A stretch of DNA of 64,000 nt. Origin: an uncultured Coriobacteriaceae bacterium. Lineage in GTDB: Bacteria; Actinomycetota; Coriobacteriia; Coriobacteriales; Coriobacteriaceae. A program made the position numbers and the translations under genes. The notes below the pieces were generated by a model. It was not told the DNA's origin, made no database searches, and worked only from the letters and a program-made list of their open reading frames with translations. Shown piece by piece: positions 1 through 9,164 of this stretch. The stretch covers positions 20,225-84,224 of the forward strand of contig CASFXG010000023.1 in assembly GCA_949298635.1 (NCBI GenBank), given 5' to 3'. The stretch's first letter is position 1; the number at the start of each line of letters is the position of its first letter.

Positions 1-1
1 G

Positions 2-1114
2 CTTCCGCGCGAGGTGCATGAGGGCGGTACGATCCTCATCGACGACGGCCTGATTGGCCTCACGGTCGATTCGATCGACGGTCAGGATATCCACTGCACG
101 GTTGAGAACGGCGGCGCCCTGGGTGAGAAGAAAGGTGTGAACGTTCCGAACGCGCACCTCTCGCTTCCAAGCATGACCGAGCAGGATCGCTCCGACATCC
201 TCTTCGGCCTCGAAGAGGGCATCGACTTCATCGCTGCGTCGTTCATTCGCGATGCCGAGGGCGTGAAGGAGATCCGCGAGCTCTGCCGTGCGAACGGCGG
301 GGACCACGTCGACATCTTCCCCAAGATCGAGTGCGCGCTCGCGGTCTACAACTTCGATGAGATCCTAAAGGCATCCGACGGCGTGATGGTCGCCCGCGGC
401 GACCTGGGCGTCGAGGTTGCCCCGGAGGTGTGCCCCACCATCCAGAAGGAGATCATCCGCAAGTGCAACGCTGCGTGCAAGCCGGTCATTACGGCAACGC
501 AGATGCTCGATTCCATGATCCGCAATCCGCGCCCCACGCGTGCCGAGGTCACGGACGTCGCGAACGCGATCGCCGACGGCACGGACGCCACGATGCTCTC
601 CGGCGAGTCCGCTGCCGGCAAGTACCCGCTCGAGGCCGTGAAGATGATGGCGCAGATCGCTCTCACCGCCGAGGCGACGATTCCCGAGCACAAGCCGTTC
701 GACTTCGAGGCCATCGATCCCGGTCGCAACCTCGTGAACGCGGCGGTGGGTCTTGCCGCGGTTACCACGGCATTCAACGTGGGCGCCAAGGCAATCCTCA
801 CCCCCACGAATTCCGGCCGCTCCGCGCGCCTCGTGTCAAACTTCCGCCCCGTCCTGCCCATTCAGGCGGTGACGCCCAACGAGTGGGCCGTGACGAAGAT
901 GACCGTGTACTGGGGCGTCGAGCCTATGCTTTCCGGCCGTTCCGTGGGCAGCCTTGCCTACGTGGTCGACAACGCCGTGGTCGAGGCCAAGATGACGGGC
1001 ATCGCCAAGCCGGGCGACCTGGTGGTCGTGACCGCTGGCGACCCCGCGGTGAAGGTGAAGCACAACGGCAAGGACGTCTCCACGAACGTGGTGTACGTCT
1101 CGCAGGTTTCGTAG
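2..1114 (+). CDS. pyk: Pyruvate kinase, 5'-truncated by the window edge
   Basis: Pyruvate kinase makes pyruvate and ATP from phosphoenolpyruvate and ADP, the last step of glycolysis, in the cytosol. The frame is open from base 2 without an initiation signal, so the N-terminus lies outside the window. Visible landmarks in order are FPKIE, the MVARGDLGVE active-site segment, ATQMLDSM and GTDATMLSGESA, followed by the C-terminal regulatory domain and a TAG stop. About 370 residues remain of a family that is usually 470 to 590. A strong hairpin after the stop suggests transcription ends here. The identity is secure; the allosteric class cannot be judged from a fragment. Confidence 0.96.
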   Translation, partial: LPREVHEGGTILIDDGLIGLTVDSIDGQDIHCTVENGGALGEKKGVNVPNAHLSLPSMTEQDRSDILFGLEEGIDFIAASFIRDAEGVKEIRELCRANGGDHVDIFPKIECALAVYNFDEILKASDGVMVARGDLGVEVAPEVCPTIQKEIIRKCNAACKPVITATQMLDSMIRNPRPTRAEVTDVANAIADGTDATMLSGESAAGKYPLEAVKMMAQIALTAEATIPEHKPFDFEAIDPGRNLVNAAVGLAAVTTAFNVGAKAILTPTNSGRSARLVSNFRPVLPIQAVTPNEWAVTKMTVYWGVEPMLSGRSVGSLAYVVDNAVVEAKMTGIAKPGDLVVVTAGDPAVKVKHNGKDVSTNVVYVSQVS

Positions 1115-1156
1115 CGGGAGCACATGGGACATAAACGCCCAGGGCTGAACGCGATT

Positions 1157-1197
1157 GGGGCGGGTGCTGCTACGTGGCAACACCCGCCCCGTTTCTT
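1157..1197 (+). terminator. Rho-independent terminator after pyk
   Basis: GGGGCGGGTG pairs with CACCCGCCCC, with an inner TGC/GCA pairing, and is followed by GTTTCTT. It lies between convergent pyk and the minus-strand lyase gene, so it may serve both. Confidence 0.75.
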
Positions 1198-1242
1198 ATG
1201 GCAATGCCGTGTGCGGAAGCAGCGGCGCGTCCCAGATGTCGC

Positions 1243-2325
1243 TTACGCGCGCAGCGATGCAGCGAACGCGACGGCTTCGCGCACGGCCTCCTCGGGCGTA
1301 GCCCAGCTCGTAACGAAGCGCACGAGCTCGCGTCCAGCTCCCAGAGGATCTTCGCCCGCGGTGGGTTCGCAGCCCAAGGTCTCGGCGAGTTGGCGCGCTT
1401 CGGCGGACGTCGCCCAGAAGAACTGCTGGTTGCCCGCTGTTTCGAGTAGCGGCTCGTAGCCGGCGTCGCGAAGCCCTGTTGCGAGCTCGCTCGCCATGGC
1501 GTTTGCGTGCCGCGCCATCTGCCAATAGAGCACATGGCCGGCATCGTCGCGCGTCGCAGGGTCGAAGGCGGCTTCAAACATCACGCCCATAATGCGGCCT
1601 TTTGCGGTGAGCTGCCCTGCGCGCTTGGTGAGGTAGGGGAGCCGTGCGCAGGCGCGCTGTCCGCGTGCGGTGCGCGGATTGAGTACGAGCGCCTCGCCGA
1701 AGAGCATGCCGTTCTTGGTTCCGCCCAGGGTGAACGCATCGGCGCGCTCGGCGATATGTTGGATCGTGAGGTCTCCGCCTGCGGCCATGCAGCCGCTCGC
1801 CATGCGGGCTCCGTCGACGTATACGGCCAGATCGCGTGCTTCAGCCCAATCGCAGAGCGCGTCGAACTGGGCACGGCCGTACACGTATCCCAGCTCGCTC
1901 GTCTGTGAAAGGTACAGCATGCCAGGCTGGGTGGTGGCTGCCCCGTTTGCCACGGCGGCAGCCCAAAGCTGATCCATGCCTTCGCAGGTTAAGCGGCCAA
2001 GCGGGTCGTGCGTGGCGAGCAGGCGGCGGCCGTGTGCCTCGATAGCTCCCGTTTCATGAATGGTGGGATGCGCATCGGCCGCGCAGAGCGGGCCTTCGAA
2101 TTCTTCGGTGAGCGCGGTGATGGCGAGGATGTTCGCCGGCGTTCCGCCCGGCACGAAGCTCACATGGGCATCTGGCTGCGCGATCTCTGCCCGGATATAC
2201 TCCGCCGCCTTGGCGCAATGCTCGTCTGCGCCGTAGCCTACCGCCTGCTCGAGATTCGTGCGAACGAGCGCATCGAGAATGTGGGGATGGGCGCCTTCGC
2301 TGTAATCGTTGCGAAACTGGTGCAT
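1243..2325 (-). CDS. Threonine aldolase-like PLP-dependent lyase
   Basis: This looks like a PLP-dependent beta-eliminating lyase of the low-specificity threonine aldolase family, which splits L-threonine or L-allo-threonine into glycine and acetaldehyde. The N-terminal half has PGGTPANILAI and the DAHPTIHETGA segment. Further on are VDGARMASG, with the PLP-binding Asp region, and LGGTKNGMLFGE, whose Lys should form the Schiff base. At 360 residues it matches the family (about 340 to 360). I chose the ATG at 2325 because GGAGG sits five bases upstream; an ATG nine codons earlier has no such site. It diverges from hisS, and the two share the 2326-2454 interval. The substrate could be another beta-hydroxy amino acid. 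Confidence 0.85.
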   Translation of the reverse strand: MHQFRNDYSEGAHPHILDALVRTNLEQAVGYGADEHCAKAAEYIRAEIAQPDAHVSFVPGGTPANILAITALTEEFEGPLCAADAHPTIHETGAIEAHGRRLLATHDPLGRLTCEGMDQLWAAAVANGAATTQPGMLYLSQTSELGYVYGRAQFDALCDWAEARDLAVYVDGARMASGCMAAGGDLTIQHIAERADAFTLGGTKNGMLFGEALVLNPRTARGQRACARLPYLTKRAGQLTAKGRIMGVMFEAAFDPATRDDAGHVLYWQMARHANAMASELATGLRDAGYEPLLETAGNQQFFWATSAEARQLAETLGCEPTAGEDPLGAGRELVRFVTSWATPEEAVREAVAFAASLRA

Positions 2326-2361
2326 CTGTGCCTCCAACCGGTTCGTTCCCATGACGCATAC

Positions 2362-2367
2362 TATAAT
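2362..2367 (+). promoter_or_regulatory. -10 element for hisS
   Basis: A perfect TATAAT lies 88 bp upstream of the hisS start; no good -35 hexamer was seen at the usual distance. The transcript from here would carry the 2387-2437 palindrome in its leader. Confidence 0.55.
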
Positions 2368-2386
2368 GGTTGGCCGAATCGCGAAA

Positions 2387-2437
2387 GCCCGCGCATGTCC
2401 CAAAATGCACCTGTCCCTTTTTGGGACATGCGTGGGC
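2387..2437. repeat. Palindrome in the hisS leader
   Basis: CGCATGTCCCAAAA (2392-2405) pairs perfectly with TTTTGGGACATGCG (2419-2432) around a 13-nt loop. The pairing continues outward through GCCC/GGGC with one mismatch. It sits between the -10 element and the hisS ribosome binding site, so it is either a leader regulatory hairpin or one of the dispersed palindromes of this genome. Confidence 0.8.
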
Positions 2438-2454
2438 GTATGGAAAGGATCGCT

Positions 2455-3783
2455 ATGCAGGCACAGAAGGCAGAGGGTACGCGCGACCTCATGGGACGCG
2501 AGATGCGCGACTGGCAGCGCATGCAGCGCATCGCGGCCGAGGTGTTCGAGCCGTACGGTTTCGACCCCATCGAGACGCCGGCGATCGAGCAGCTCGATGT
2601 GTTCGTGCATGGCATTGGCCAGTCAACGGACGTGGTGCGCAAGGAGATGTTCCGCGTCTTCTCGGGCGCGAACTTCGAGCGCGTGCTCGCCGAGGGTACC
2701 GATGCGAAGCTCAAGGCCAAGCAGAGGCTGGCGCTCCGCCCCGAAGGCACCGCCGGCGTGGTGCGCTCGGTGGTGGAGAACAACCTCGTGCCGCAGGGCG
2801 GCTCGCCCGTCAAGCTGTACTACGCGGAGGCGATGTTTCGCGGCGAGCGTCCTCAGAAGGGTCGCCTGCGCCAGTTCCACCAGGTGGGCATCGAGTGGCT
2901 CGGTGCGCCCGACCCTGCGGCAGATGCCGAGTGCATCATCATGCTCATGGAGCTCTACCGTCGCATGGGCTTCGACCTCTCGAAGCTCCGTCTGCTCATC
3001 AACAGCATGGGCGACCCGGCGTGCCGGCCGGCGTATCGCGAGCGCGTGCGCTCGTTCATCCTCGAGCATGCAGATGAGATGTGCGACGAGTGCCGCGAGC
3101 GCGCCGAGTTGAACCCCCTGCGCGCCTTCGATTGCAAGAACGACCACTGCCGCGAGGTCATGAAGGCGGCGCCGCTTATGCGCGACGAACTGTGCGACGA
3201 GTGCCGCGAGCATTATAACCAGGTCAAGCGCTACCTCGATGCGGCGGGTATCGCGTACGTGGAGGATCCCACGCTCGTGCGCGGCCTCGATTACTACACG
3301 CGCACGGTGTTCGAAGTGGAGGCTCCGGGTGCCGGCGTGGGCTCGATTGGCGGCGGCGGTCGCTACGACGGGCTCGTGGAGCTCGAGGGCGGCAGACCGA
3401 CGCCGGGCGTGGGCTTCGCCGTGGGCTTCGAGCGGGCGATGCTCGCGCTCGAGGCGTTCGGCATCGAGACGGCGGACGAGGTCGCCCCCTGCGTCTATGT
3501 GGCAAATGCCGGTGACGAGCTGCGCGAGACGGTGTTCTCGCTTGCACACGAGCTCCGGAGCGCAGGCATTCGCACCGAGGCGAATTACCAGGGACGCTCG
3601 CTCAAGAGCCAGTTCAAGCAGGCCGATAAGCTCGGCGCGGCGCTCATGGTCGTCGTGGGCGGCGACGAGCTCGCCCAGGGCGCGGTGCGCGTGCGCGATA
3701 TGGCGACGCACGAAGAGACGCTCGTTCCGCGCGACGCCCTGGTTGACGAGGTACGTTCGAGGCTCGGCTCGGTGGGACGATAA
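2455..3783 (+). CDS. hisS: Histidine--tRNA ligase
   Basis: Histidyl-tRNA synthetase charges tRNA-His with histidine using ATP; it is a cytosolic class II dimer. The 442-residue protein is full length for bacteria. Visible are motif 2 (FRGERPQKGRLRQFHQ, about residues 128-143), the histidine-binding stretches LVRGLDYYTRT and GGGGRYDGL, and motif 3 in GVGFAVGFERAM, followed by the anticodon-binding domain. The insertion domain carries two CDEC pairs and further Cys residues, perhaps a metal site. The start is the ATG after GGAAAGGA; longer in-frame reading upstream overlaps the divergent lyase gene and is not needed. It is followed after 91 bp by ppc. Confidence 0.97.
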   Translation: MQAQKAEGTRDLMGREMRDWQRMQRIAAEVFEPYGFDPIETPAIEQLDVFVHGIGQSTDVVRKEMFRVFSGANFERVLAEGTDAKLKAKQRLALRPEGTAGVVRSVVENNLVPQGGSPVKLYYAEAMFRGERPQKGRLRQFHQVGIEWLGAPDPAADAECIIMLMELYRRMGFDLSKLRLLINSMGDPACRPAYRERVRSFILEHADEMCDECRERAELNPLRAFDCKNDHCREVMKAAPLMRDELCDECREHYNQVKRYLDAAGIAYVEDPTLVRGLDYYTRTVFEVEAPGAGVGSIGGGGRYDGLVELEGGRPTPGVGFAVGFERAMLALEAFGIETADEVAPCVYVANAGDELRETVFSLAHELRSAGIRTEANYQGRSLKSQFKQADKLGAALMVVVGGDELAQGAVRVRDMATHEETLVPRDALVDEVRSRLGSVGR

Positions 3784-3785
3784 GA

Positions 3786-3846
3786 CCTGGTGTGATTGTC
3801 CCATCTTGGCGAGGTGGGACTTTGAGGCCTGGTGTGATTGTCCCAT
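3786..3846. repeat. Two direct copies of a 19-bp sequence between hisS and ppc
   Basis: CCTGGTGTGATTGTCCCAT occurs at 3786-3804 and again at 3828-3846, 42 bp apart. The TGTCCCA within the first copy can also pair with the TGGGAC between the copies. It resembles the GTCCC-containing palindromes elsewhere in the window. Confidence 0.8.
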
Positions 3847-3874
3847 TGACGGCAAGGATGACGAGGGGATTGCT

Positions 3875-6613
3875 ATGACTGAAGAACGAACGATGCGGGC
3901 CGCGGAAGCGGGCAGCCATAAGCTCGGCGCCACGGACACGGATGTCGTCTACCAGAGCTACTCCGAAATTGAGCTCCCCGAGCGCCTGCACGAGAGCCTG
4001 GCGCTCTTCTTGCGCCTCGAGCGCTCGGTTCTACGCGATTACGACCCGCGCATCTGCGATCTGTTCGATAAGCTGCTGAACAGCGTGATCCGGGCGAACG
4101 AGGGCGACCCCGGCGGCGCTGCCGCGGGCGAGGAGACGGACGGGCAGGGCGTGCCCTTGGCGAATACCCCGAGTGCGCAGGCGTTCCGCGACGCCGTCGC
4201 CCTCATCGACGACCTTTCGATTGACGACGCGCAGGTCGTGGTGCGGGCGTTCACGTCGTTTTTCCATCTGGCGAACCTTTCGGAGGAGAATTACCGCGTT
4301 GAGACCCTGCTCGAGCGCGAGCGCAAGGTTTCAATTGACGCCATTGTTGACCCCACAAACGAACTCACGGTCGCCTACGACCAGCTCACGCGCGAGATCG
4401 GGGGAGGACCGGCGACCCAGCTGCTCGGCAAGCTCGAGTTCCACCCCGTGTTCACTGCGCACCCCACCGAGGCGCGCCGTCGCGCGGTCGAGGGCAAGAT
4501 CCGTCGTATCGCACAGCTGCTCGCGGAGCATCCGAACCTCGGCGGCTCGGCGCTCGTGGAAAACGAACGGCATCTGCTGCAAGAGATCGACGCGCTTGTG
4601 CGCACGAGCCCCACGGCGGCTCAGAAGCCCACGCCCATCGAGGAAGCCGACACCATCATCGACATCTTCGACAACTGCCTCTTCGATACCATTCCCGAGG
4701 TGTATCGCCGGTTCGACGACTGGGTGCTTGGCGAGTACGCGGTTGGGTCGGATCGCGACGGCAACCCCAACGTCACCGCGAAGGTGTCGCGCGAGGTTGC
4801 GGCGAAGTTTGCCACGCACATGGTGCAGGCGCTCGAGGAGAAGTGCCGCCGCGTGGGACGCAACCTCACGCTCGAGGCGGATCACACGAAGCCGTCCGAC
4901 GAGCTGCTGAATCTCTGGAACCATCAGGTCGAGATGAGCGAGGTGCTCACGTCGCGGGCGAGCTCGATCTCTGCCCTCGAGCCGCATCGTGCCGTCATGC
5001 TCGTTATGGCGGACCGCCTGAACGCGACGGTGCGCCGGAACGCCGACACCATGTACCACACCGCCGACGAGCTTTTGGCCGACCTGCGCGTCGTACAGCG
5101 ATCGCTTGCCGCGGCGGGCGCTCCGCGCGCGGCGTACGGACCTGTGCAGACGCTCATCTGGCAGGTCGAAACCTTCGGCTTCCATATGGTCGAGATGGAG
5201 TTCCGTCAGCACTCGGTCGTGCATGAGCGCGCGCTGGCCGATATCCGCGAACACGGCATTCACGGTGAGCTCGCGCCCATGACGCGCGAGGTGCTCGACA
5301 CGTTCCGTGCCATCGGGTCGATCCAGAAGCGCTACGGGCAGAAGATGGCACATCGCTACATCATCTCGTTCACGAAGCGCGCGAGCCATGTGGCCGATGT
5401 CTACGAGCTCGCGAACCTCGCGTTCGCGCATGCGGAGGACGTACCGGCGCTCGACGTGATTCCGCTGTTCGAGCAGCTCGAGGACCTCGAGGGTTGCGTT
5501 GACATCCTGGACGAGATGCTCGAGCTCCCGGCCGTGCAGAAGCGCCTTGCGCAGACGAACCGCCGCATGGAGGTCATGCTGGGCTATTCGGATTCCTCGA
5601 AGGACGCTGGCCCCACCACTGCCACGCTCGCGCTGCACGCTGCACAGGCGCGCATCGCGGCGTGGGCGGAGAAGCACGATATCGACCTCGTGCTCATGCA
5701 CGGGCGCGGCGGCGCGGTCGGGCGCGGCGGAGGGCCGGCGAACCGCGCGGTGCTCGCTCAGCCCAAGGGCTCGGTCAACTGCTTCTTCAAGGTCACAGAG
5801 CAGGGCGAGGTCATCTTCGCGCGCTACGGCAACCCGCTTCTCGCGCGGCGCCACATCGAGAGCGTCGCGGCGGCAACGCTGCTCAACTCCGCGCCCTCGA
5901 TCGAGCAGGCGAACACCGAGTCCACCGCCCGCTATGCCGATATGGCCGACCGCCTGAACCGTGCCTCGCACGAGCGCTATCTCGACCTGCTCAACATGGA
6001 GGGCTTCGCGCCGTGGTTCTCGACCGTGACACCGCTCACGGAAGTCGGCCTGCTGCCGATTGGCTCGCGTCCGGCCAAGCGCGGGCTGGGCGCGCAATCG
6101 CTCGACGATTTGCGCACCATTCCCTGGGTGTTCTCGTGGAGCCAGGCGCGCATCAACTTGGCTGCCTGGTACGGCCTGGGTACGGCCTGCGAAAAACTCG
6201 GCGATTTGGAGCTGCTGCAACGCGCGTATCGCGAGTGGCCGCTCTTCGCGACCTTCATCGACAACATCGAGATGTCCATTGCCAAGACCGATGGCCGCAT
6301 CGCGAAGATGTACCTCGCGCTCGGCGACCGCGAGGACCTGGCGCGCAAGGTTTACGAGGAGATGCAGCTCACGCGTCGCTGGGCGCTCGCGATTACGGGC
6401 GCGGCATGGCCGCTCGAGCACCGGCATGTGCTGGGTCGGGCGGTGCGCGTGCGCAACCCCTATGTCGACGCGCTGTCGCTCGCGCAGGTGCGCGCGCTGC
6501 GCCTCGTGCGCGAACAGCAAGAAGAGCTCACGGAAGAACGGAAGGCCGAGCTTCTCGCGCTCATCCTGTCGACCGTGACCGGCGTCTCCGCGGGGCTTCA
6601 GAACACGGGGTAG
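3875..6613 (+). CDS. ppc: Phosphoenolpyruvate carboxylase
   Basis: PEP carboxylase adds bicarbonate to phosphoenolpyruvate to form oxaloacetate, replenishing the partial TCA pathway and feeding aspartate synthesis. The 912-residue protein has the family length. The catalytic motifs are present: TAHPTEARRR with His196, GYSDSSKDAG from residue 570, and the mobile-loop segment LMHGRGGAVGRGGGP with His609. The C-terminus ends in QNTG as expected. I start at the ATG at 3875 preceded by GAGGGG; the frame is open much further upstream but only by running out of frame through hisS. In a fermentative anaerobe it complements pyruvate kinase, encoded 3 kb upstream. Confidence 0.97.
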   Translation: MTEERTMRAAEAGSHKLGATDTDVVYQSYSEIELPERLHESLALFLRLERSVLRDYDPRICDLFDKLLNSVIRANEGDPGGAAAGEETDGQGVPLANTPSAQAFRDAVALIDDLSIDDAQVVVRAFTSFFHLANLSEENYRVETLLERERKVSIDAIVDPTNELTVAYDQLTREIGGGPATQLLGKLEFHPVFTAHPTEARRRAVEGKIRRIAQLLAEHPNLGGSALVENERHLLQEIDALVRTSPTAAQKPTPIEEADTIIDIFDNCLFDTIPEVYRRFDDWVLGEYAVGSDRDGNPNVTAKVSREVAAKFATHMVQALEEKCRRVGRNLTLEADHTKPSDELLNLWNHQVEMSEVLTSRASSISALEPHRAVMLVMADRLNATVRRNADTMYHTADELLADLRVVQRSLAAAGAPRAAYGPVQTLIWQVETFGFHMVEMEFRQHSVVHERALADIREHGIHGELAPMTREVLDTFRAIGSIQKRYGQKMAHRYIISFTKRASHVADVYELANLAFAHAEDVPALDVIPLFEQLEDLEGCVDILDEMLELPAVQKRLAQTNRRMEVMLGYSDSSKDAGPTTATLALHAAQARIAAWAEKHDIDLVLMHGRGGAVGRGGGPANRAVLAQPKGSVNCFFKVTEQGEVIFARYGNPLLARRHIESVAAATLLNSAPSIEQANTESTARYADMADRLNRASHERYLDLLNMEGFAPWFSTVTPLTEVGLLPIGSRPAKRGLGAQSLDDLRTIPWVFSWSQARINLAAWYGLGTACEKLGDLELLQRAYREWPLFATFIDNIEMSIAKTDGRIAKMYLALGDREDLARKVYEEMQLTRRWALAITGAAWPLEHRHVLGRAVRVRNPYVDALSLAQVRALRLVREQQEELTEERKAELLALILSTVTGVSAGLQNTG

Positions 6614-6710
6614 TGGCGATCCACTCGAGGGCGGTGCGCGGTTACGATAACGCCGCTGTCCCGCGGCTATGTTGACCGGCTGTAATATTTCCGCCGAGGC
6701 TCTTTATCCA

Positions 6711-6770
6711 AAATCTTCGAAGAATCTGTTCATTATTCTTCGTCAAAATGAACTAATCCTTCGAAGATTT
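6711..6770. promoter_or_regulatory. Nested inverted repeat at the 3' end of the AbiEi-like gene
   Basis: AAATCTTCGAAG (6711-6722) pairs with CTTCGAAGATTT (6759-6770), and GTTCAT (6728-6733) pairs with ATGAAC (6748-6753) inside. The right arm lies within the last codons of the minus-strand gene. The same core flanks the gene at its promoter end. Confidence 0.75.
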
Positions 6771-7815
6771 CTGGTTTCAGGTGAACATGGGTGTAGCGAA
6801 GCGAGCTTGCAGGGCTTTGGGTAGCGAGCTTGCGAATGGCCTCGACAACCTCGGAGCTTCGCGGGATGCCATAGCACATGAGCTTGTCAACGAACGTTTC
6901 AATATGCTGCGTGTCGTCATACGATATGCGTAAGACAGGAAAGCCGTATAGGGTGAGCTCGGCCTCGCGATGCTGCTCGTCGGCAAGCGTGCTCACTGCT
7001 GAGCGTCCTGAACGCTCGGCGTCTTCGTGATACTTCCGCATACCATCCGCTTCACCGATGACATGCGAACCATCTGGCATATCCCAGAGGAAGTCGACGC
7101 GATAAACACGCGACGGATCAAGGGGGCGGGGCAGCTCGACTTGGAGTCGAGGTAGCGAGAAGCCCTGCGTGATCATAAGGGCGCGAGCGTACGATTCGAG
7201 CCAGCTCTCGCTTTTCGCATCGGCATATCCCATGATGCCGATTGCGCGCTGTACGCCCGTGCAGCCCCTACCGATTTTCCTAAAACGCTGCTGCAGCTGG
7301 GTGAGGGAAAGGTCGCTGAGCGCGGCGGCGCGGTCGGCGATGGGCAGGCCGTGGTCGAACGGTCTCTTCCTCAGGCAGTCGAAAGCTGTGCGGACGAGCG
7401 AGGTGACAAGGATGCCGTCAATAACAACGACGTCATCATTCGAAATGCAGTGGCGAACGATGTCGCCTCTTGAACTTCGGCGATCGCGCGGTGTCGTTGC
7501 AATGTGCGTTCGGCTGAGCGATGCATAGGACATAGGGAGCCCCCATAGCAGGGCGGCGGATTCGTGGCAGAAGACCCAGCCAGGGTGAAGAGCTTGCAGC
7601 GCTTTGATGATGTGGAGCGCCCGGGTATCGGGTTTGAGTCCAAGCCAGTGGTTTTTCCGAGCGAATAGCCCTTCTGTCGGACGGACAATGGATCCTAGGC
7701 GAGCGCGTCGGTTGAGCATGCCGCGCACGCGAGCGTCTGTCGAATAGGCGCATCTGCCTTGGTGCTCGGCTTCTTCGAATAGTGCATCAAGCATGCGATC
7801 GTTCGCTGCACTCAT
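6733..7815 (-). CDS. AbiEi-like winged-helix protein with DUF559/Vsr-like nuclease fold
   Basis: This 360-residue protein has the architecture common in actinobacteria of an AbiEi-type antitoxin-like N-terminus and a small nuclease-like C-terminus. The N-terminal part (about 15-60) reads as a winged helix. The middle contains CHESAALLWGLP and TSLVRTAFDCL, typical of the AbiEi family. The C-terminal part has ESWLES, VDFLW near 240-244 and GEADGMRKY near 254-262, a PD-(D/E)xK-like arrangement. The start at 7815 follows GGAG at five bases. It is AT-richer at both ends than its neighbours and no AbiEii-like toxin partner is encoded nearby, so it may be an orphan regulator or defence remnant. Activity is unproven. 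Confidence 0.7.
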   Translation of the reverse strand: MSAANDRMLDALFEEAEHQGRCAYSTDARVRGMLNRRARLGSIVRPTEGLFARKNHWLGLKPDTRALHIIKALQALHPGWVFCHESAALLWGLPMSYASLSRTHIATTPRDRRSSRGDIVRHCISNDDVVVIDGILVTSLVRTAFDCLRKRPFDHGLPIADRAAALSDLSLTQLQQRFRKIGRGCTGVQRAIGIMGYADAKSESWLESYARALMITQGFSLPRLQVELPRPLDPSRVYRVDFLWDMPDGSHVIGEADGMRKYHEDAERSGRSAVSTLADEQHREAELTLYGFPVLRISYDDTQHIETFVDKLMCYGIPRSSEVVEAIRKLATQSPASSLRYTHVHLKPEIFEGLVHFDEE

Positions 7816-7832
7816 AAGCACTCCATTTCAAA

Positions 7833-7847
7833 AATCTTCGAAAGATT
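7833..7847. promoter_or_regulatory. Operator-like palindrome upstream of the AbiEi-like gene
   Basis: AATCTT-CGA-AAGATT is a perfect dyad centred 25 bp upstream of the start codon. Its TCTTCGA core recurs in the two arms at the 3' end of the same gene, which fits autoregulation by its winged-helix domain. Confidence 0.5.
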
Positions 7848-8031
7848 AACGCAAATTATAAGAAGAAAATGCGCAGATATTTCGATGATTTCTATGAGTG
7901 GAACCGATTCGTATAGTCGAGGACAAGTGAGTGGGAGCGAAAAAGTAAGGGCGCTAAACGTTGGCGGTTGAAGGCGGTGGCGCTACGCGCCGGCATGCTG
8001 CAATCGGTTGCGAAAAGTCTGCGAAATCTCG

Positions 8032-8059
8032 TTGACCAGGCAGCTCAGTGCGGTATACT
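8032..8059 (+). promoter_or_regulatory. Promoter of rplM-rpsI
   Basis: TTGACC and TATACT are separated by 16 bp, a near-consensus housekeeping promoter about 65 bp upstream of the rplM start. This strength is expected for ribosomal proteins. Confidence 0.75.
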
Positions 8060-8123
8060 TCTACGGTCATTTGCAGAGCCCCGTGAATCTCTGTTACGAC
8101 ACGTTTTATTGGAGGAGTCCGAA

Positions 8124-8567
8124 GTGATTTCAAAGTCGACTCACTACGCGAAGCAGGGTGAGGTTGCCCGTAACTGGGTCCTCATCGATGCCGAGGGCAA
8201 GGTGCTGGGCCGTCTGGCCACGCAGATCGCCATGATCCTGCGCGGCAAGAACAAGCCTCAGTTCACGCCCAATTCCGACTGCGGCGACTTCGTGATCGTC
8301 ATCAACGCCGATAAGGTCCAGCTTACCGGCAACAAGGCCGATCACAAGACCTACTATCGCCACAGCGGGTACAACGGCGGCCTCAAGGCTGAGAGCTTCC
8401 GCACCGCCATGGAGCGTCACCCCGAGGAGGTCATCCGCCGTGCCGTTCGCGGTATGCTGCCGAAGACCACGCTCGGTCGCGCCCAGCTCGGCAAGCTCAA
8501 GATCTACGCTGGCTCCGAGCATCCGCATGCTGCGCAGAACCCTACGAAGATCGAGCTGGAGGCATAA
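8124..8567 (+). CDS. rplM: 50S ribosomal protein L13
   Basis: L13 is an early-assembling protein of the large ribosomal subunit. The 147-residue product has the usual bacterial length, with [21 protein letters not shown] near the N-terminus and [10 protein letters not shown] followed by the [15 protein letters not shown] end. The start is a GTG preceded by GGAGGAG at a good distance; the frame is open further upstream but that stretch holds the promoter. It forms the conserved rplM-rpsI operon, with three bases between the stop and the next start codon. Confidence 0.97.
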   Translation: MISKSTHYAKQGEVARNWVLIDAEGKVLGRLATQIAMILRGKNKPQFTPNSDCGDFVIVINADKVQLTGNKADHKTYYRHSGYNGGLKAESFRTAMERHPEEVIRRAVRGMLPKTTLGRAQLGKLKIYAGSEHPHAAQNPTKIELEA

Positions 8568-8570
8568 GCT

Positions 8571-8966
<396 letters not shown>

Positions 8967-8992
8967 TCGCTTCTGCTCGAAGTGCTTCTTTG

Positions 8993-9023
8993 GAGCCCGC
9001 CTCTTTTGGCGGGCTCTTTTTTT
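8993..9023 (+). terminator. Rho-independent terminator after rpsI
   Basis: GAGCCCGCC pairs with GGCGGGCTC around a TCTTTT loop and is followed by seven T residues. Confidence 0.92.
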
Positions 9024-9164
9024 GCGCGGCGGGAGCGTCGGCAGGTTGTTCAGGGAGGCTGCTCATGCCGGGGCAGGGCTTTCAACACATCCCAAGGTAC
9101 TGTGGCGTTCGTTGGAGGCACAGGTGGTGCGTCCCTGCATCAACGATTCTTCTTCGTGCCTTGC

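Larger units (their letters stand above)
7816..8123. other. Divergent non-coding interval between the AbiEi-like gene and rplM
   Basis: This 308-bp stretch holds no convincing gene. It contains the AATCTT-CGA-AAGATT operator-like site near the left end and the rplM promoter near the right end; the middle shows nothing I can name. Confidence 0.6.

Noticed and set aside
3239..3874. Upstream extension of the ppc frame
   Set aside because: It runs out of frame through hisS as Arg/Ser-rich sequence; the family start and ribosome binding site are at 3875.
4331..6520. Minus-strand open frame opposite ppc
   Set aside because: GC-driven antisense frame; ppc has all catalytic motifs across the same bases.
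6733..7815. Complete AbiE toxin-antitoxin pair
   Set aside because: No nucleotidyltransferase-type AbiEii partner lies next to it on either side.
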